Assembly (NCBI RefSeq): GCF_000264055.1
Contig: NZ_AJXL01000042.1
Span: 1-32,542, forward strand
From: Flavobacterium sp. ACAM 123
GTDB taxonomy: Bacteria; Bacteroidota; Bacteroidia; Flavobacteriales; Flavobacteriaceae
Reading direction: 5' to 3'
DNA: 32,542 nucleotides
The first letter of the stretch is position 1, and the number at the start of each line of letters is the position of its first letter. The position numbers were made by a program, and so were the translations under genes. Below are positions 21,301 to 30,278 of this stretch, one piece after another. Below the pieces are notes generated by a model. The model saw only the letters and a program-made list of their open reading frames with translations. It was not told where the DNA came from and searched no databases.

Positions 21301-24300
21301 AGGGAGGGGACCGGCAGGAATAGCAATTAGAGGTAAAAAACATGTTGTTTGTAATGACATTGAAAACGATTCTATAATGGCGCCATGGAGAGAAGAGGCA
21401 CTGCGTCGTGGGTACCAATCTTTAATAGTAGTACCTATAAAAAAGTTAGGTAAAGTAATTGGTGTTTTTGCTTTTTATGCTAATGAGAAAAACTTTTTTG
21501 ATGCTGAAGAAATTGCATTATTAGTCGAAGCGACTGATGATGTCTCTTTTGCATTGGAAGTTTTTGAAAAAGAGATTCAAAATAAAAAAGCAGAAGAAGC
21601 TGTTTTTCAAAGTGAAAAAAGATATCATACACTTACGGAGGTTTCTCCTGTGGGAATATTTCGCACGGATGCAGCCGGATCTACTACTTATGTTAATCCT
21701 AGCTGGTGTCAGATTTCAGGACTGTCATTTCAAGAAGCTATGGGGAAAGGTTGGCTCAATGCAGTTCATGACGAAGATAAAACGCAAATTATCGATGTCT
21801 GGGAAAATGCAATCACCACTAATAAAAAGTCATTATCTGAATATCGTTTCATTCGCTCTGATGGTACAGTTGCCTGGGTCATGGGGCAAGCTATTCCTGA
21901 AAGAAATTCAGAAAATAAGATTGTGGGTTATGTTGGTACCGTTACTGATATTACAGAGCGTAAGCAGGCTGAAGATCGAATCTTTAAAGAAACACTACTC
22001 TCAGAAACGATAATAAAGAATTTGCCAGGAATATTTTATCTCTGCGATGAATCTGGAAAAGCTGTAAAATGGAACGAAAAATTCGAACTTGTTTTAGGGT
22101 ACAACGATCAGGAAATAAGGCAAATGAATCCAGTGGATTATTTTGATGAAGATCAAAAGAATGTGATTAGGAAAAAAATTAATACTATATTCAAAAAAGG
22201 ACATGCACCTATTGAAATTGAGCTTTATACAAAAACAAAAAATAAAATATTGTATTACATCAGTGCGATAGCAATAGAATATGAAGGACGAAAATGTCTT
22301 CTGGCGATGGGGTTAGACTTAACAGACCGGAAAAAAGCCGAAGAAGAGATTAAAAAAGCAAATGAGCGATTTGAAATAATTTCTTCGGCAACAAACGACG
22401 TATTGTTTGAATTAGACTTTGTTAGCGGTAAAAGCTGGCATAATAAAGTATTTTATGATAATTTAAACTCGAATGATAATAATTTGTCAAATGAGGAACA
22501 TAAATTATTGTGGCGATCAAAGTTACATCCTGATGATAGCAATAGAGTCATCGAAAGTATTGAGGAATGTTATTCTGGAGTCTCAAATTCATGGTCAGAT
22601 GAATTCCGTTATTTAAGATCAGATGGTATTTATGGTAATTTTTACGAACGTGCAATAATTATAAGAGATGATCAAGGCAAACCAACACGTTTTATAGGAT
22701 CGATGTTAGATATTACTGACCTTAAAAAAGCCGAAGAAGAGTTCAAGAATACCAATAAAAAGATGCAGGCGATAATTGATGCTCTTCCAGACTTAATGAT
22801 CGAAGTAGGTTTAGACGGTACCATTTACAACTACCATTCCCATCGTAAAGATTCCTATATGGAATACGGTGACCAAGTTATCGGTAAGAAAATTTCAGAA
22901 ATATTGCCTGCTGATGCTGCTAATTTAGCCTTTTCAGCAATTCAGGAAGCAGCTGAAAAAGGGTTTTCAACCGGGCGTCAATACACCTTGGAAAGGCATA
23001 ATGGATTGCGGTGGTTTGAACTTTCCATAGCTCCCATGAAGGAAACGGAGGAACATGATACCCACTTTATTTGTCTTTCCCGTGACATTACAAAAGTTAA
23101 GCTTGTCGATGAATCACTCGCGAAAAGTGAGGAAAGGTATCGAGGGTTATTAGATAATTTAGACGCAGGAGTCGTTGTTCATGCCGCAGATACTTCCGTT
23201 ATTATGAGTAATCATAAAGCATCAGAATTATTGGGTTTAAGTCCTGAACAAATATTTGGCAAGAAGGCTATAGACCCTATTTGGAAATATTTAAATGAAG
23301 ATAATTCGATTATTGATGTCGAAAAACATCCTATAAACTTGATACTTAAAACAAAAGTAGCGGTGAAAAATTTCACCTTAGGAATTAATCATCCTGATAG
23401 TGACAAGAGAGTATGGGTCTTAGTAAATGGTTTTCCGGTTTTAGACCTTAAAGGGGAAATTGCTGAAATTGTAATCAGTTTTATTGATATTACCGAGCGC
23501 AAAGTAATGGAAATTGAATTATTGAAATCAAAAGAAGAATCGGAAGCGGCTAACAAAGCGAAAACTGATTTTCTGGCTAATATGAGTCATGAAATCAGAA
23601 CACCGTTAAATGGTATCATAGGGTTTACCCATTTGTTGATGAAGTCTGAACTGGAAAAGAACCAGTCAGAATACATGTCAACGATTAATGAATCTGCAAC
23701 TTCTTTAATGCACATCGTAAATGATATTTTGGATTTTTCTAAAATTGAATCCGGGAAATTAGAATTGAATGTTGAAGCAGTTAATCTGTATGAATTAACC
23801 CGTCAGGTTATCGATTTATTCCGCCATCAAGCAAAGCAAAAAAATATTGATTTAGTATTAAATCTAAGTGACGATGTCCCTAAATATATACTTGCAGATT
23901 CTGTCCGATTAAAACAAGTTTTGGTAAATCTATTGAGTAATGCATTAAAATTCACAAGTTTTGGTGAAATACGATTGGACATTAATAAGATAGCGGTAAT
24001 AAACAAGAAAAACATAACATTAAAATTTTCCGTAAAAGACACCGGTGTCGGAATTAAATTAGATAACAAGGAAAAAATATTTAGTTCATTTGTGCAAGAG
24101 GATAATTCAACTAATCGAAGGTTTGGAGGCACTGGATTAGGACTGGCTATCTCAAATCAATTACTGGCATTAATGGACAGTAAGTTGCAATTGATCAGTA
24201 TGCATGGAGACGGAAGTGATTTTTTCTTTGAAATTAAATTTGAAAAGTTTAAAACTAAGAATAAGATAGCTTCTGAGGACATAAGTATAAGTGAGACTAA

Positions 24301-24691
24301 TGTAATCCAGTCCATTAGTGATAAAAAAGTTTTAATTGTTGAGGATAATAAAATTAATATGCTTTTAGCAAAAACACTTGTCAGAAAAATAATTTTAAAT
24401 TGTACAATCTATCAAGCGATGGACGGAAACGAAGCTGTGGAATGTTTTAAAAAGGAAAAGCCAGATGTTATATTGATGGATATTCAAATGCCTAATAAAA
24501 ACGGATACGAAGCTACTCATGAAATCAGGAAGTTAGCAGGTGGTTCCACTGTTCCTATTATCGCGATAACTGCTGGTATAATGACTGGTGATAAAGAAAA
24601 GTGTCTGGAGGAAGGTTTAGACGATTATTTGTCAAAACCTATAATTGAATTTGATTTAGAACAAATATTAATGAAATGGCTAAAGAAATAA
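18329..24691 (+). CDS. Giant hybrid histidine kinase: about 12 PAS domains, GAF, HisKA, HATPase, receiver
   Basis: 2120 aa from the ATG at 18329; a TTG seven codons upstream is also in frame. No transmembrane segment is seen, so it is probably cytoplasmic. After a short coil come seven PAS domains (about 37-147, 157-274, 297-410, 415-524, 527-647, 654-772, 780-905), each ending in DIT/DIS/DVS-type linkers. A GAF domain follows (about 910-1090, RGYQSLIVVPI...IGVFAFYA), then five more PAS domains (about 1093-1215, 1220-1340, 1344-1470, 1472-1594, 1597-1727). HisKA has [11 protein letters not shown] with His about 1754. The ATPase has [19 protein letters not shown] and [10 protein letters not shown]. 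The C-terminal receiver (about 1999-2120) has VEDNKIN, phospho-acceptor Asp about 2051 in [10 protein letters not shown], and the SKP Lys. All catalytic motifs are present. The ligands of the PAS and GAF domains are unknown. Confidence 0.93.
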   Translation: MNKKFPQSTHEDLLKIIANQEEQINKLSEGGNTLASFEFYLKESEDFLCIAGTDGFYKEVNPAFSKKTGYTKKELLSTSLLSFIHPEDIVKTNIEIERLFNGQTSTSFENRYIKKNGEVLIIQWNSSFEPTGKLIYGIGRDVSQMREAQLKIVTNERLLNDAQKIAKIGSWEFDVINKKMIWSEELYSIYEVKKNSKEKLFQSYLKRFSKKAIAVFENKIKQCFLDKKPFEIEEAAHFSSNRIKWLNVVVIPVTDINGKVIALQGNTQDVSLKREIEETLKAKEQIEIILNAKLIEEESNSKFRSYIDNAPEGVFVVDEKGNYLEVNAAASFITGFSKEELLVMKFGDLSTPESRKNTIKQFKTLQETGSLKGELETVHKSGEIVNVSVDAVRLSESRFLTFVKDITESKKAKKLLTNTFERITDAFVALDTNWCYTYLNKKAGEIYNRNPEDMIGKNIWKEYPQAINLPFFTACQHSIEQQQYIYIEEYDAPSGLWFEDQIYPSADGLSIFFRDISEKKNAEAIIEKSEKYFRALVENNQGIITVIDAAYKVIFRSASSARVTGYSNAEFDVIKGEDYYHPDYLEYVYNKIQESIKKPNIPIPALFQVKHRDGRYIWLEGVLNNRLDDPSIAGIITNFRDITEKIASELKLKQREQRFQALVENNEGIISLVNIEKKSIFRSASSERITGWTDEEFDSIPENEFIHPDCMAHWQQTRQKILISPGLPVPVLFRVKHKKGHYIWLEGILNNMLHDNNLQAVVVNLREVTERIEANNTLTKERDVFAKVAATSPGLIYSMRQNKDGSLSYPYASDAITAVYGFNHAEIENDANKIFALIHPEDVDAVIEKVKTSKAKLVPLKGRYRYFHPSKGLVWHEVNSLPVVELEGTVICHGIVTDITERIEEEHKLLKVNRLYSFISQINQLIVRATNEETLFKEACTIALEVGKFEMAWIGLIDSKTDEVVPVMISGADKGYFSNIKTISTNNDILQGRGPAGIAIRGKKHVVCNDIENDSIMAPWREEALRRGYQSLIVVPIKKLGKVIGVFAFYANEKNFFDAEEIALLVEATDDVSFALEVFEKEIQNKKAEEAVFQSEKRYHTLTEVSPVGIFRTDAAGSTTYVNPSWCQISGLSFQEAMGKGWLNAVHDEDKTQIIDVWENAITTNKKSLSEYRFIRSDGTVAWVMGQAIPERNSENKIVGYVGTVTDITERKQAEDRIFKETLLSETIIKNLPGIFYLCDESGKAVKWNEKFELVLGYNDQEIRQMNPVDYFDEDQKNVIRKKINTIFKKGHAPIEIELYTKTKNKILYYISAIAIEYEGRKCLLAMGLDLTDRKKAEEEIKKANERFEIISSATNDVLFELDFVSGKSWHNKVFYDNLNSNDNNLSNEEHKLLWRSKLHPDDSNRVIESIEECYSGVSNSWSDEFRYLRSDGIYGNFYERAIIIRDDQGKPTRFIGSMLDITDLKKAEEEFKNTNKKMQAIIDALPDLMIEVGLDGTIYNYHSHRKDSYMEYGDQVIGKKISEILPADAANLAFSAIQEAAEKGFSTGRQYTLERHNGLRWFELSIAPMKETEEHDTHFICLSRDITKVKLVDESLAKSEERYRGLLDNLDAGVVVHAADTSVIMSNHKASELLGLSPEQIFGKKAIDPIWKYLNEDNSIIDVEKHPINLILKTKVAVKNFTLGINHPDSDKRVWVLVNGFPVLDLKGEIAEIVISFIDITERKVMEIELLKSKEESEAANKAKTDFLANMSHEIRTPLNGIIGFTHLLMKSELEKNQSEYMSTINESATSLMHIVNDILDFSKIESGKLELNVEAVNLYELTRQVIDLFRHQAKQKNIDLVLNLSDDVPKYILADSVRLKQVLVNLLSNALKFTSFGEIRLDINKIAVINKKNITLKFSVKDTGVGIKLDNKEKIFSSFVQEDNSTNRRFGGTGLGLAISNQLLALMDSKLQLISMHGDGSDFFFEIKFEKFKTKNKIASEDISISETNVIQSISDKKVLIVEDNKINMLLAKTLVRKIILNCTIYQAMDGNEAVECFKKEKPDVILMDIQMPNKNGYEATHEIRKLAGGSTVPIIAITAGIMTGDKEKCLEEGLDDYLSKPIIEFDLEQILMKWLKK

Positions 24692-24692
24692 A

Positions 24693-24729
24693 ATGCTTTT
24701 TAATAGCTTTTTTTCAAAAGCCAAAGCAT
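24693..24729. repeat. Nested inverted repeat after the giant kinase
   Basis: Outer arms atgcttt (24693-24699) and aaagcat (24723-24729) enclose gcttttt ttc aaaagc (24706-24721, 6-bp perfect). It lies just after the stop codon. It has no trailing T-run, so terminator function is doubtful. Confidence 0.4.
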
Positions 24730-24820
24730 ATGATTTACTGTAGTTATTGAACAGAATAAGATTATTTTTATAAATCGCGCTAGTTTTTATTCAAATTAGT
24801 GCCAAATTAAATTCGTGTGT

Positions 24821-26557
24821 ATGAAAAATAATAGAGGCAGCATAAAGGAAGTATTAAATCTTCGTCAAAAGGCAGAATCTAAACAGATAGATAAAAAATC
24901 AGATTTATATTTATTAGATCATGAATCTATTCGACTTATTCATGAATTAGAAGTGCATCAGATCGAATTAGAGATGCAAAATGAAGAACTTTTATTAGCT
25001 AAAGATCAAGCTGATAGTGCCACTCAAAAATATACTAAATTATACGATTTTTTGCCTTCGGGCTTCTTTACGTTAAGTAGAGAAGGTGATGTAATTGAGC
25101 TCAATCTTGCAGGTGCCGAGTTGTTAAGAAAAAACCAGTTTAAATTAATAAATAGTCGATTCTGTTTTTTTGTTTCAGATGAGACCAAGCCTATATTTAA
25201 TCTTTTTTTGGACAATCTATTTAAACATTCCAATAAACAATCTTGTGAAGTTGCCATTATAAATAATGAAACCGAAATCACATATGTACATATGACGGGT
25301 ATTGTAGAAGAAAGTACAAAGCATTGCCATATCTCCGTAATTGATATTACTGATCGAAAGTTGATGGAAATTGAATTGATTAAAGCAAAAGAAGAGTCAG
25401 AAGCAGCTACTAAGGCTAAAACAGAATTCTTGGCTAATATCAGTCATGAAATTAGAACTCCGTTAAATGGAATAATAGGTTTCACCGATTTGTTAATGAA
25501 ATCAAATCTCGAAAAAAACCATCTAGAATATATGGTAACGATTAACGAATCAGCAACAACATTAAAGCATATTGTAAATGATGTTTTAGACTTTTCTAAA
25601 ATTGAAGCAGGGAAGTTAGAACTTGAAATTACAAAGACAGATATTTACGAGTTGACTAAGCAGGTTATTGATTTATTTAAGTACCAATCGATAAATAAGA
25701 AAATAGATTTAGCTCTCAATATCGATTGTAGCGTTACACATTATATACAAGCAGACGCCTTAAGGCTAAAACAAATATTAGTAAACCTATTAAGCAATGC
25801 GCTAAAGTTTACTGATAGCGGGAAAATTAGTTTGGATATTTCTGAAATTCCTTCTTTAAGTACAGATTCTTGCATCATTAATTTTTCTATTAAAGATACT
25901 GGTATCGGTATAAAAGAGAGTAGCAATAAAAAAATATTTACCGCTTTTATTCAAGAAGACAATTCTACAAGCCGTCGCTATGGTGGTACGGGTTTGGGAC
26001 TGTCTATATCAAATGAGCTTTTAGCGTTAATGAATAGCAAATTACAATTAAAGAGTAAACTTGGCGAAGGAAGTGATTTCTTTTTTGCGGTTAAATTCAA
26101 GAGGGTAAATTTGAAACAAAATATTGATTATTCAGCTAACAAAATCAGTAGTAGATGTACATTACCTTATAAAATACTGTCTAATACGAAGGTTTTAATC
26201 GTGGAGGATAATAAAGTTAATATGTTTTTAATAAGAACATTAGTCAAAAAAATACTACCAAATGCCACTATTTTTGAAGGTATTGATGGGAATGAGGGGG
26301 TAATGCATTTTAAAAAGGAAGCGCTGGATATCATCTTAATGGATATTCAGATGCCTAACAAAAATGGGTATGAAGCTGCGAGAGAAATTCGCTTATTGAC
26401 CAATGGAGAACAAATTCCAATTGTTGCCATAACGGCTGGAACCATGACTGAAGACAAAGAGAAATGTTTTGAATCAGGAATGAACGACTATCTACCAAAG
26501 CCAATCACTCTAATCGATTTGGAGATAGTATTACATAAATGGCTAATTAAAGAGTAA
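24821..26557 (+). CDS. Hybrid histidine kinase with one PAS domain and receiver
   Basis: 578 aa from the ATG at 24821; a GTG two codons earlier is also open. It begins with a coil reading [22 protein letters not shown] (about 37-75), a recurring N-terminal module of PAS kinases. One PAS domain (about 68-180, [20 protein letters not shown]) ends in [21 protein letters not shown]. Next are HisKA with [11 protein letters not shown] (His about 209), the ATPase ([33 protein letters not shown]) and the C-terminal receiver (about 455-578) with VEDNKVN, Asp about 508 in [10 protein letters not shown], and PKPI. No membrane segment. It lies 129 nt downstream of the giant kinase, and its catalytic half is clearly paralogous to it. 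Partner and signal are unknown. Confidence 0.92.
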   Translation: MKNNRGSIKEVLNLRQKAESKQIDKKSDLYLLDHESIRLIHELEVHQIELEMQNEELLLAKDQADSATQKYTKLYDFLPSGFFTLSREGDVIELNLAGAELLRKNQFKLINSRFCFFVSDETKPIFNLFLDNLFKHSNKQSCEVAIINNETEITYVHMTGIVEESTKHCHISVIDITDRKLMEIELIKAKEESEAATKAKTEFLANISHEIRTPLNGIIGFTDLLMKSNLEKNHLEYMVTINESATTLKHIVNDVLDFSKIEAGKLELEITKTDIYELTKQVIDLFKYQSINKKIDLALNIDCSVTHYIQADALRLKQILVNLLSNALKFTDSGKISLDISEIPSLSTDSCIINFSIKDTGIGIKESSNKKIFTAFIQEDNSTSRRYGGTGLGLSISNELLALMNSKLQLKSKLGEGSDFFFAVKFKRVNLKQNIDYSANKISSRCTLPYKILSNTKVLIVEDNKVNMFLIRTLVKKILPNATIFEGIDGNEGVMHFKKEALDIILMDIQMPNKNGYEAAREIRLLTNGEQIPIVAITAGTMTEDKEKCFESGMNDYLPKPITLIDLEIVLHKWLIKE

Positions 26558-26879
26558 TTATAGTTCTGCTTTTGGATCTCAATATTTATTATGTCATAGT
26601 AGTTTTAGAAACATAATTTAAAACAAAAATTCATTATTTACATTTAGTTGCGTTTAACTTGTCTGCGTTTATAATCCAATTTACTTATCGAAATTGTTCT
26701 GATTTTTTTAATTCTACTATCGATGTCATATAAAAAAAGTGTACTGTAAGTGGATCTTATTCACTTTACTATCGACATAATAATCATCGTTTTCAATAAT
26801 AATAAAGTACTTTTATACTGATTTAGCATAGTGCTTTATTTAATGAAGATGGGTTGATGTATCAAAGCGTAATATCATA
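26558..26879. other. Intergenic region before the CheB-CheR fusion gene
   Basis: 322 bp without a recognised gene, very AT-rich. The nonamer tactatcga occurs twice as a direct repeat (26715-26723 and 26767-26775), 52 bp apart, about five helical turns, each followed a few bases later by ATA. A convincing promoter was not found. Confidence 0.55.
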
Positions 26880-29800
26880 ATGAAAAAGAGAGAGAATAAA
26901 CAAAATTTCCCGGCAGAAGATGGCTTTTCTAAAACAGCCAAAGCTATCGCCGGTAACAACGAGCATAGCGACGACTTCCCGATAGTTGGCATAGGCGCTT
27001 CCGCAGGTGGGCTAGAGGAAATGGAAGTTTTTTTTAAAAATATGCCGAAAAAAATGGGTATGGCATTTGTTGTTATCCAGCACCTTGATCCTGATTATGT
27101 TGGGATGTTACCTGAGCTATTGCAGCGGGTTTCTTCTATGAAGGTACTACAAGTGACAGATCGGCTTAGGGTGAAAACGAACCATATCTATGTAATTCCT
27201 CCAAATAAAAGTTTGACAATTGTAAAGGGTATATTATATTTAACAGCTCCCACTGAGTCCCGATGGTTGCGCTTACCAATAGATATTTTTTTTCGTTCCT
27301 TGGCGCTTGATCGATTAGATAAAAGTGTTGGGATCATTCTGTCAGGAATGGGTTCTGATGGAAGTTTAGGAATTTTATCTATAAAGGAACAGCGTGGTTT
27401 TGTTTTGGTTCAGGAACCGGCTACCGCAAAATTTGACTCGATGCCCACACATGCCACTAAAGCCATGTTAGTAGATATTGTGGCTTCTGCAGAAGAGCTA
27501 CCCGCTAAGCTAATTGCGCTTCTCCGTGACAAACAGCTAATTAAAAATAATGCAGATATTGGTACAGAAAACAGAACGAGTCTAGATAAAATTATCATTT
27601 TACTATTAGAGCAGACTGGTCAAGATTTTTCATTGTATAAAAAAACGACTTTAATGCGGCGCATCGAAAGGCGTAAAGAAATTCATCACATTGCTAGCAC
27701 TCGAGATTATTTTCGTTTTTCGAAGGAGAACCCTGATGAAATTGAATTACTTTTTAAAGAATTATTAATAGGGGTGACTAGTTTTTTTCGTGATGTAGCG
27801 GTTTGGGACAAACTAAAAAGCACTGTTTTGCCTGAACTTATAAAAGACTTACCGGATGGATACGTATTACGGGCTTGGGTTCCCGCCTGCTCAACGGGAG
27901 AAGAGGCTTATTCGTTAGCTATTGTATTCACTGAAGCGATAGAACAAATTGGTAAATATACAAACCTAAAGCTACAAATTTTTGCGACGGATTTATCCAC
28001 AGATAGTATTGAGAAAGCACGGCGCGGTGTATTTAATTCTAATAGTATGGCAGATGTATCATCGGAACGAATCAATAAGTTCTTTAATATCGAAGCAGAT
28101 GGATATCGCGTGAATGCAGTAATACGAGAGAAAGTTATTTTTGCACCTCATAACATAATTAAAGATCCTCCTTTTACTAAGGTTAATATATTAATGTGTC
28201 GTAATATGTTGATATACATGGAGCCACCTCTACAAAAAAAAGTAATAGACTTATTCAACTTTAGTCTTATCCCTGGTGGTATTATGGTATTAGGATCTGC
28301 CGAAACCATTAGCCCAAACAATGAAGGCTTTGAAGCTTTAGATCCTAAATTAAAACTGTACAAGCGTACAAATATTTCGTTAGCATCAAATTCAACTAGT
28401 TTTCCAAGCTCTTTTTCAGGTAGTAAAACAGTACCCAAAGAAACAACAAACAATCCCAAAATGGTCGAAAATATTCAGAATCTTGCAGATCAAATCATAC
28501 TTCAGCAATTTGCGCCAGCCAGTGTACTGGTAAACGACAAAGGAGATATTTTATACATCACAGGTCGAACTGGTAAATATCTTGAACCCGTGGCCGGTAA
28601 AGCAAATTGGAATATCCATGCCATGGCACGAGAAGGATTGCGGAGTGAACTACACGGCACCTTTCGTAAAGCGTTGCAAAGCACTGACCCGATCATCCTT
28701 AAGAATATTAAAATTCGAAATAACAACGGAGGATTTAATTATGCAACCATAACTGTTCAGCGGATTGAAAAGCCTGATCAATTAAAAGGGATGGTATTGA
28801 TAGTGTTCAAAGAGGAGCGCGAGATTGAGGAGCCCGATGTATTAGAACAAAAAAAGGGTAGAATTAACTTACCAGAAAGACAGATAGCACTTGAGGCTGA
28901 ATTAAAGCAATCAAATGAAGATTTGCTGAATTCGCGGGAACAAATGCAGGCCTCTCAGGAAGAATTACAATCAACGAATGAAGAATTGCAATCAACAAAT
29001 GAGGAATTGACAACTTCAAAAGAGGAGATGCAAAGTCTAAACGAAGAGTTACAGACTGTAAATGCCGACCTTAATAACAAGTTGCTTGATTTTGAACAGG
29101 CAAATAATGATATGAAGAATTTGCTTAACAGTACTGAAATCGCAACACTTTTCTTAGACAAAGAGTTAAACATACGTAGGTTTACAGATGCGGTTACTAA
29201 AATATTTAAAATACGAGCTAGTGATTCTGGTAGGCCTTTTACAGATCTGGTTAATGATTTGAAATACCCTGATATAGGTGCCGATGGACTAACGGTAATT
29301 AAAAATCTAATCCCAATTCAAAATACAATCGCAACAAAGGACGGACGATGGTACAATGTTCGGATTATGCCGTACCGAACGTCAGACGATCGCATTGACG
29401 GTCTTGTGATTACCTTTACTGATATCACTGTTTCAAAAAAGGCCGAAGAGGCTTTATTAATGGAAAATCGATACCTACATCTGTTTGAATCGGCGAAAGA
29501 CGGGATTCTTATCCTCGATGCAGAAACAGGGTGTATTATAGATGTTAATCCATTTTTAATAGAAATGTTGGGCTACTCTTCTGAGCAATTCGTTGAAAAA
29601 GCAATCTGGGAAATAGGTCCCTTTAAAGATATCGTGGCTAATAAAGAAAAGTTTTCTGAGTTAAGTAAAAAGGAATTTTTTCGGGATGAGGATTTATCGC
29701 TCCAAGCCGCTGACGGGAGAGAGGTCAAAGTGGAGTTTGTCAGTACGATGAATTTAGTGAACAATAAAAAAGTAATTGAATGTATTATTCGTGATATTAC

Positions 29801-30191
29801 GGACCGTAAAAGAATCCAAGAAGCATTGACTTTTGCGGAGTTGCGTTATCACCATCTTTTTGAATCAGCAGAAGAAGGAATATTTTTTATTGATGCCGCA
29901 ACAGGGAAAATAACAGATGTAAATCCATTTTTAATTCAATTATTAGGTCATCCAAAAATCGAGTTCGCTAAAAATCCAATTTGGAAAATCAACTTTTTTG
30001 AAAATATAATAGGTAGTAAAGATAAGTTCAATGAATTAAAGCAGAAAAAGTCCGTTAATTATAAAAATATCCAAATTGAAACATCCATCGGACAAAAAAT
30101 TAATGTTGATTTTGCAGCAAGTATTTATATAGTTGATAATCAAGAGCTAATACAATGTTTTATTCGTAACTTTACTTATATAAAGTCGTAA
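26880..30191 (+). CDS. CheB-CheR fusion with three C-terminal PAS domains (plus a PAS-like segment)
   Basis: 1103 aa. The CheB methylesterase part (about 34-215) has VGIGASAGGLEE (Ser41), VVIQHLDPDYVGML (His68) and ILSGMGSDGS (Asp160), the full triad, but no receiver domain in front. The CheR methyltransferase part (about 220-500) has LMRRIERRK, GVTSFFRD, the SAM motif WVPACSTGEEAYS (about 332), ATDLSTDSIEKARRGVF and NILMCRNMLIYM. A PAS-like segment (about 535-650, FAPASVLVNDKGDILYI) precedes a long heptad coil (about 666-743, repeated TNEEL/LNEEL units). Then come PAS domains at about 745-857, 862-980 and 985-1103. There is no HisKA or ATPase domain. These fusions form a known Bacteroidota class, presumably linking methylation chemistry to sensing. 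No chemoreceptor, CheA or CheW is encoded nearby. Confidence 0.92.
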   Translation: MKKRENKQNFPAEDGFSKTAKAIAGNNEHSDDFPIVGIGASAGGLEEMEVFFKNMPKKMGMAFVVIQHLDPDYVGMLPELLQRVSSMKVLQVTDRLRVKTNHIYVIPPNKSLTIVKGILYLTAPTESRWLRLPIDIFFRSLALDRLDKSVGIILSGMGSDGSLGILSIKEQRGFVLVQEPATAKFDSMPTHATKAMLVDIVASAEELPAKLIALLRDKQLIKNNADIGTENRTSLDKIIILLLEQTGQDFSLYKKTTLMRRIERRKEIHHIASTRDYFRFSKENPDEIELLFKELLIGVTSFFRDVAVWDKLKSTVLPELIKDLPDGYVLRAWVPACSTGEEAYSLAIVFTEAIEQIGKYTNLKLQIFATDLSTDSIEKARRGVFNSNSMADVSSERINKFFNIEADGYRVNAVIREKVIFAPHNIIKDPPFTKVNILMCRNMLIYMEPPLQKKVIDLFNFSLIPGGIMVLGSAETISPNNEGFEALDPKLKLYKRTNISLASNSTSFPSSFSGSKTVPKETTNNPKMVENIQNLADQIILQQFAPASVLVNDKGDILYITGRTGKYLEPVAGKANWNIHAMAREGLRSELHGTFRKALQSTDPIILKNIKIRNNNGGFNYATITVQRIEKPDQLKGMVLIVFKEEREIEEPDVLEQKKGRINLPERQIALEAELKQSNEDLLNSREQMQASQEELQSTNEELQSTNEELTTSKEEMQSLNEELQTVNADLNNKLLDFEQANNDMKNLLNSTEIATLFLDKELNIRRFTDAVTKIFKIRASDSGRPFTDLVNDLKYPDIGADGLTVIKNLIPIQNTIATKDGRWYNVRIMPYRTSDDRIDGLVITFTDITVSKKAEEALLMENRYLHLFESAKDGILILDAETGCIIDVNPFLIEMLGYSSEQFVEKAIWEIGPFKDIVANKEKFSELSKKEFFRDEDLSLQAADGREVKVEFVSTMNLVNNKKVIECIIRDITDRKRIQEALTFAELRYHHLFESAEEGIFFIDAATGKITDVNPFLIQLLGHPKIEFAKNPIWKINFFENIIGSKDKFNELKQKKSVNYKNIQIETSIGQKINVDFAASIYIVDNQELIQCFIRNFTYIKS

Positions 30192-30278
30192 TAAGCGTTT
30201 CGAATGAGTGATTATATAGAATCATATTACTAAAGCGTTAGATTATTTATGTGATAATAATTAAATTAGTTAGTAGGG

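Noticed and set aside
21537..22013. 158-codon ORF in another frame within the giant kinase
   Set aside because: Overlaps the PAS8 coding region and has the composition of an out-of-frame translation.
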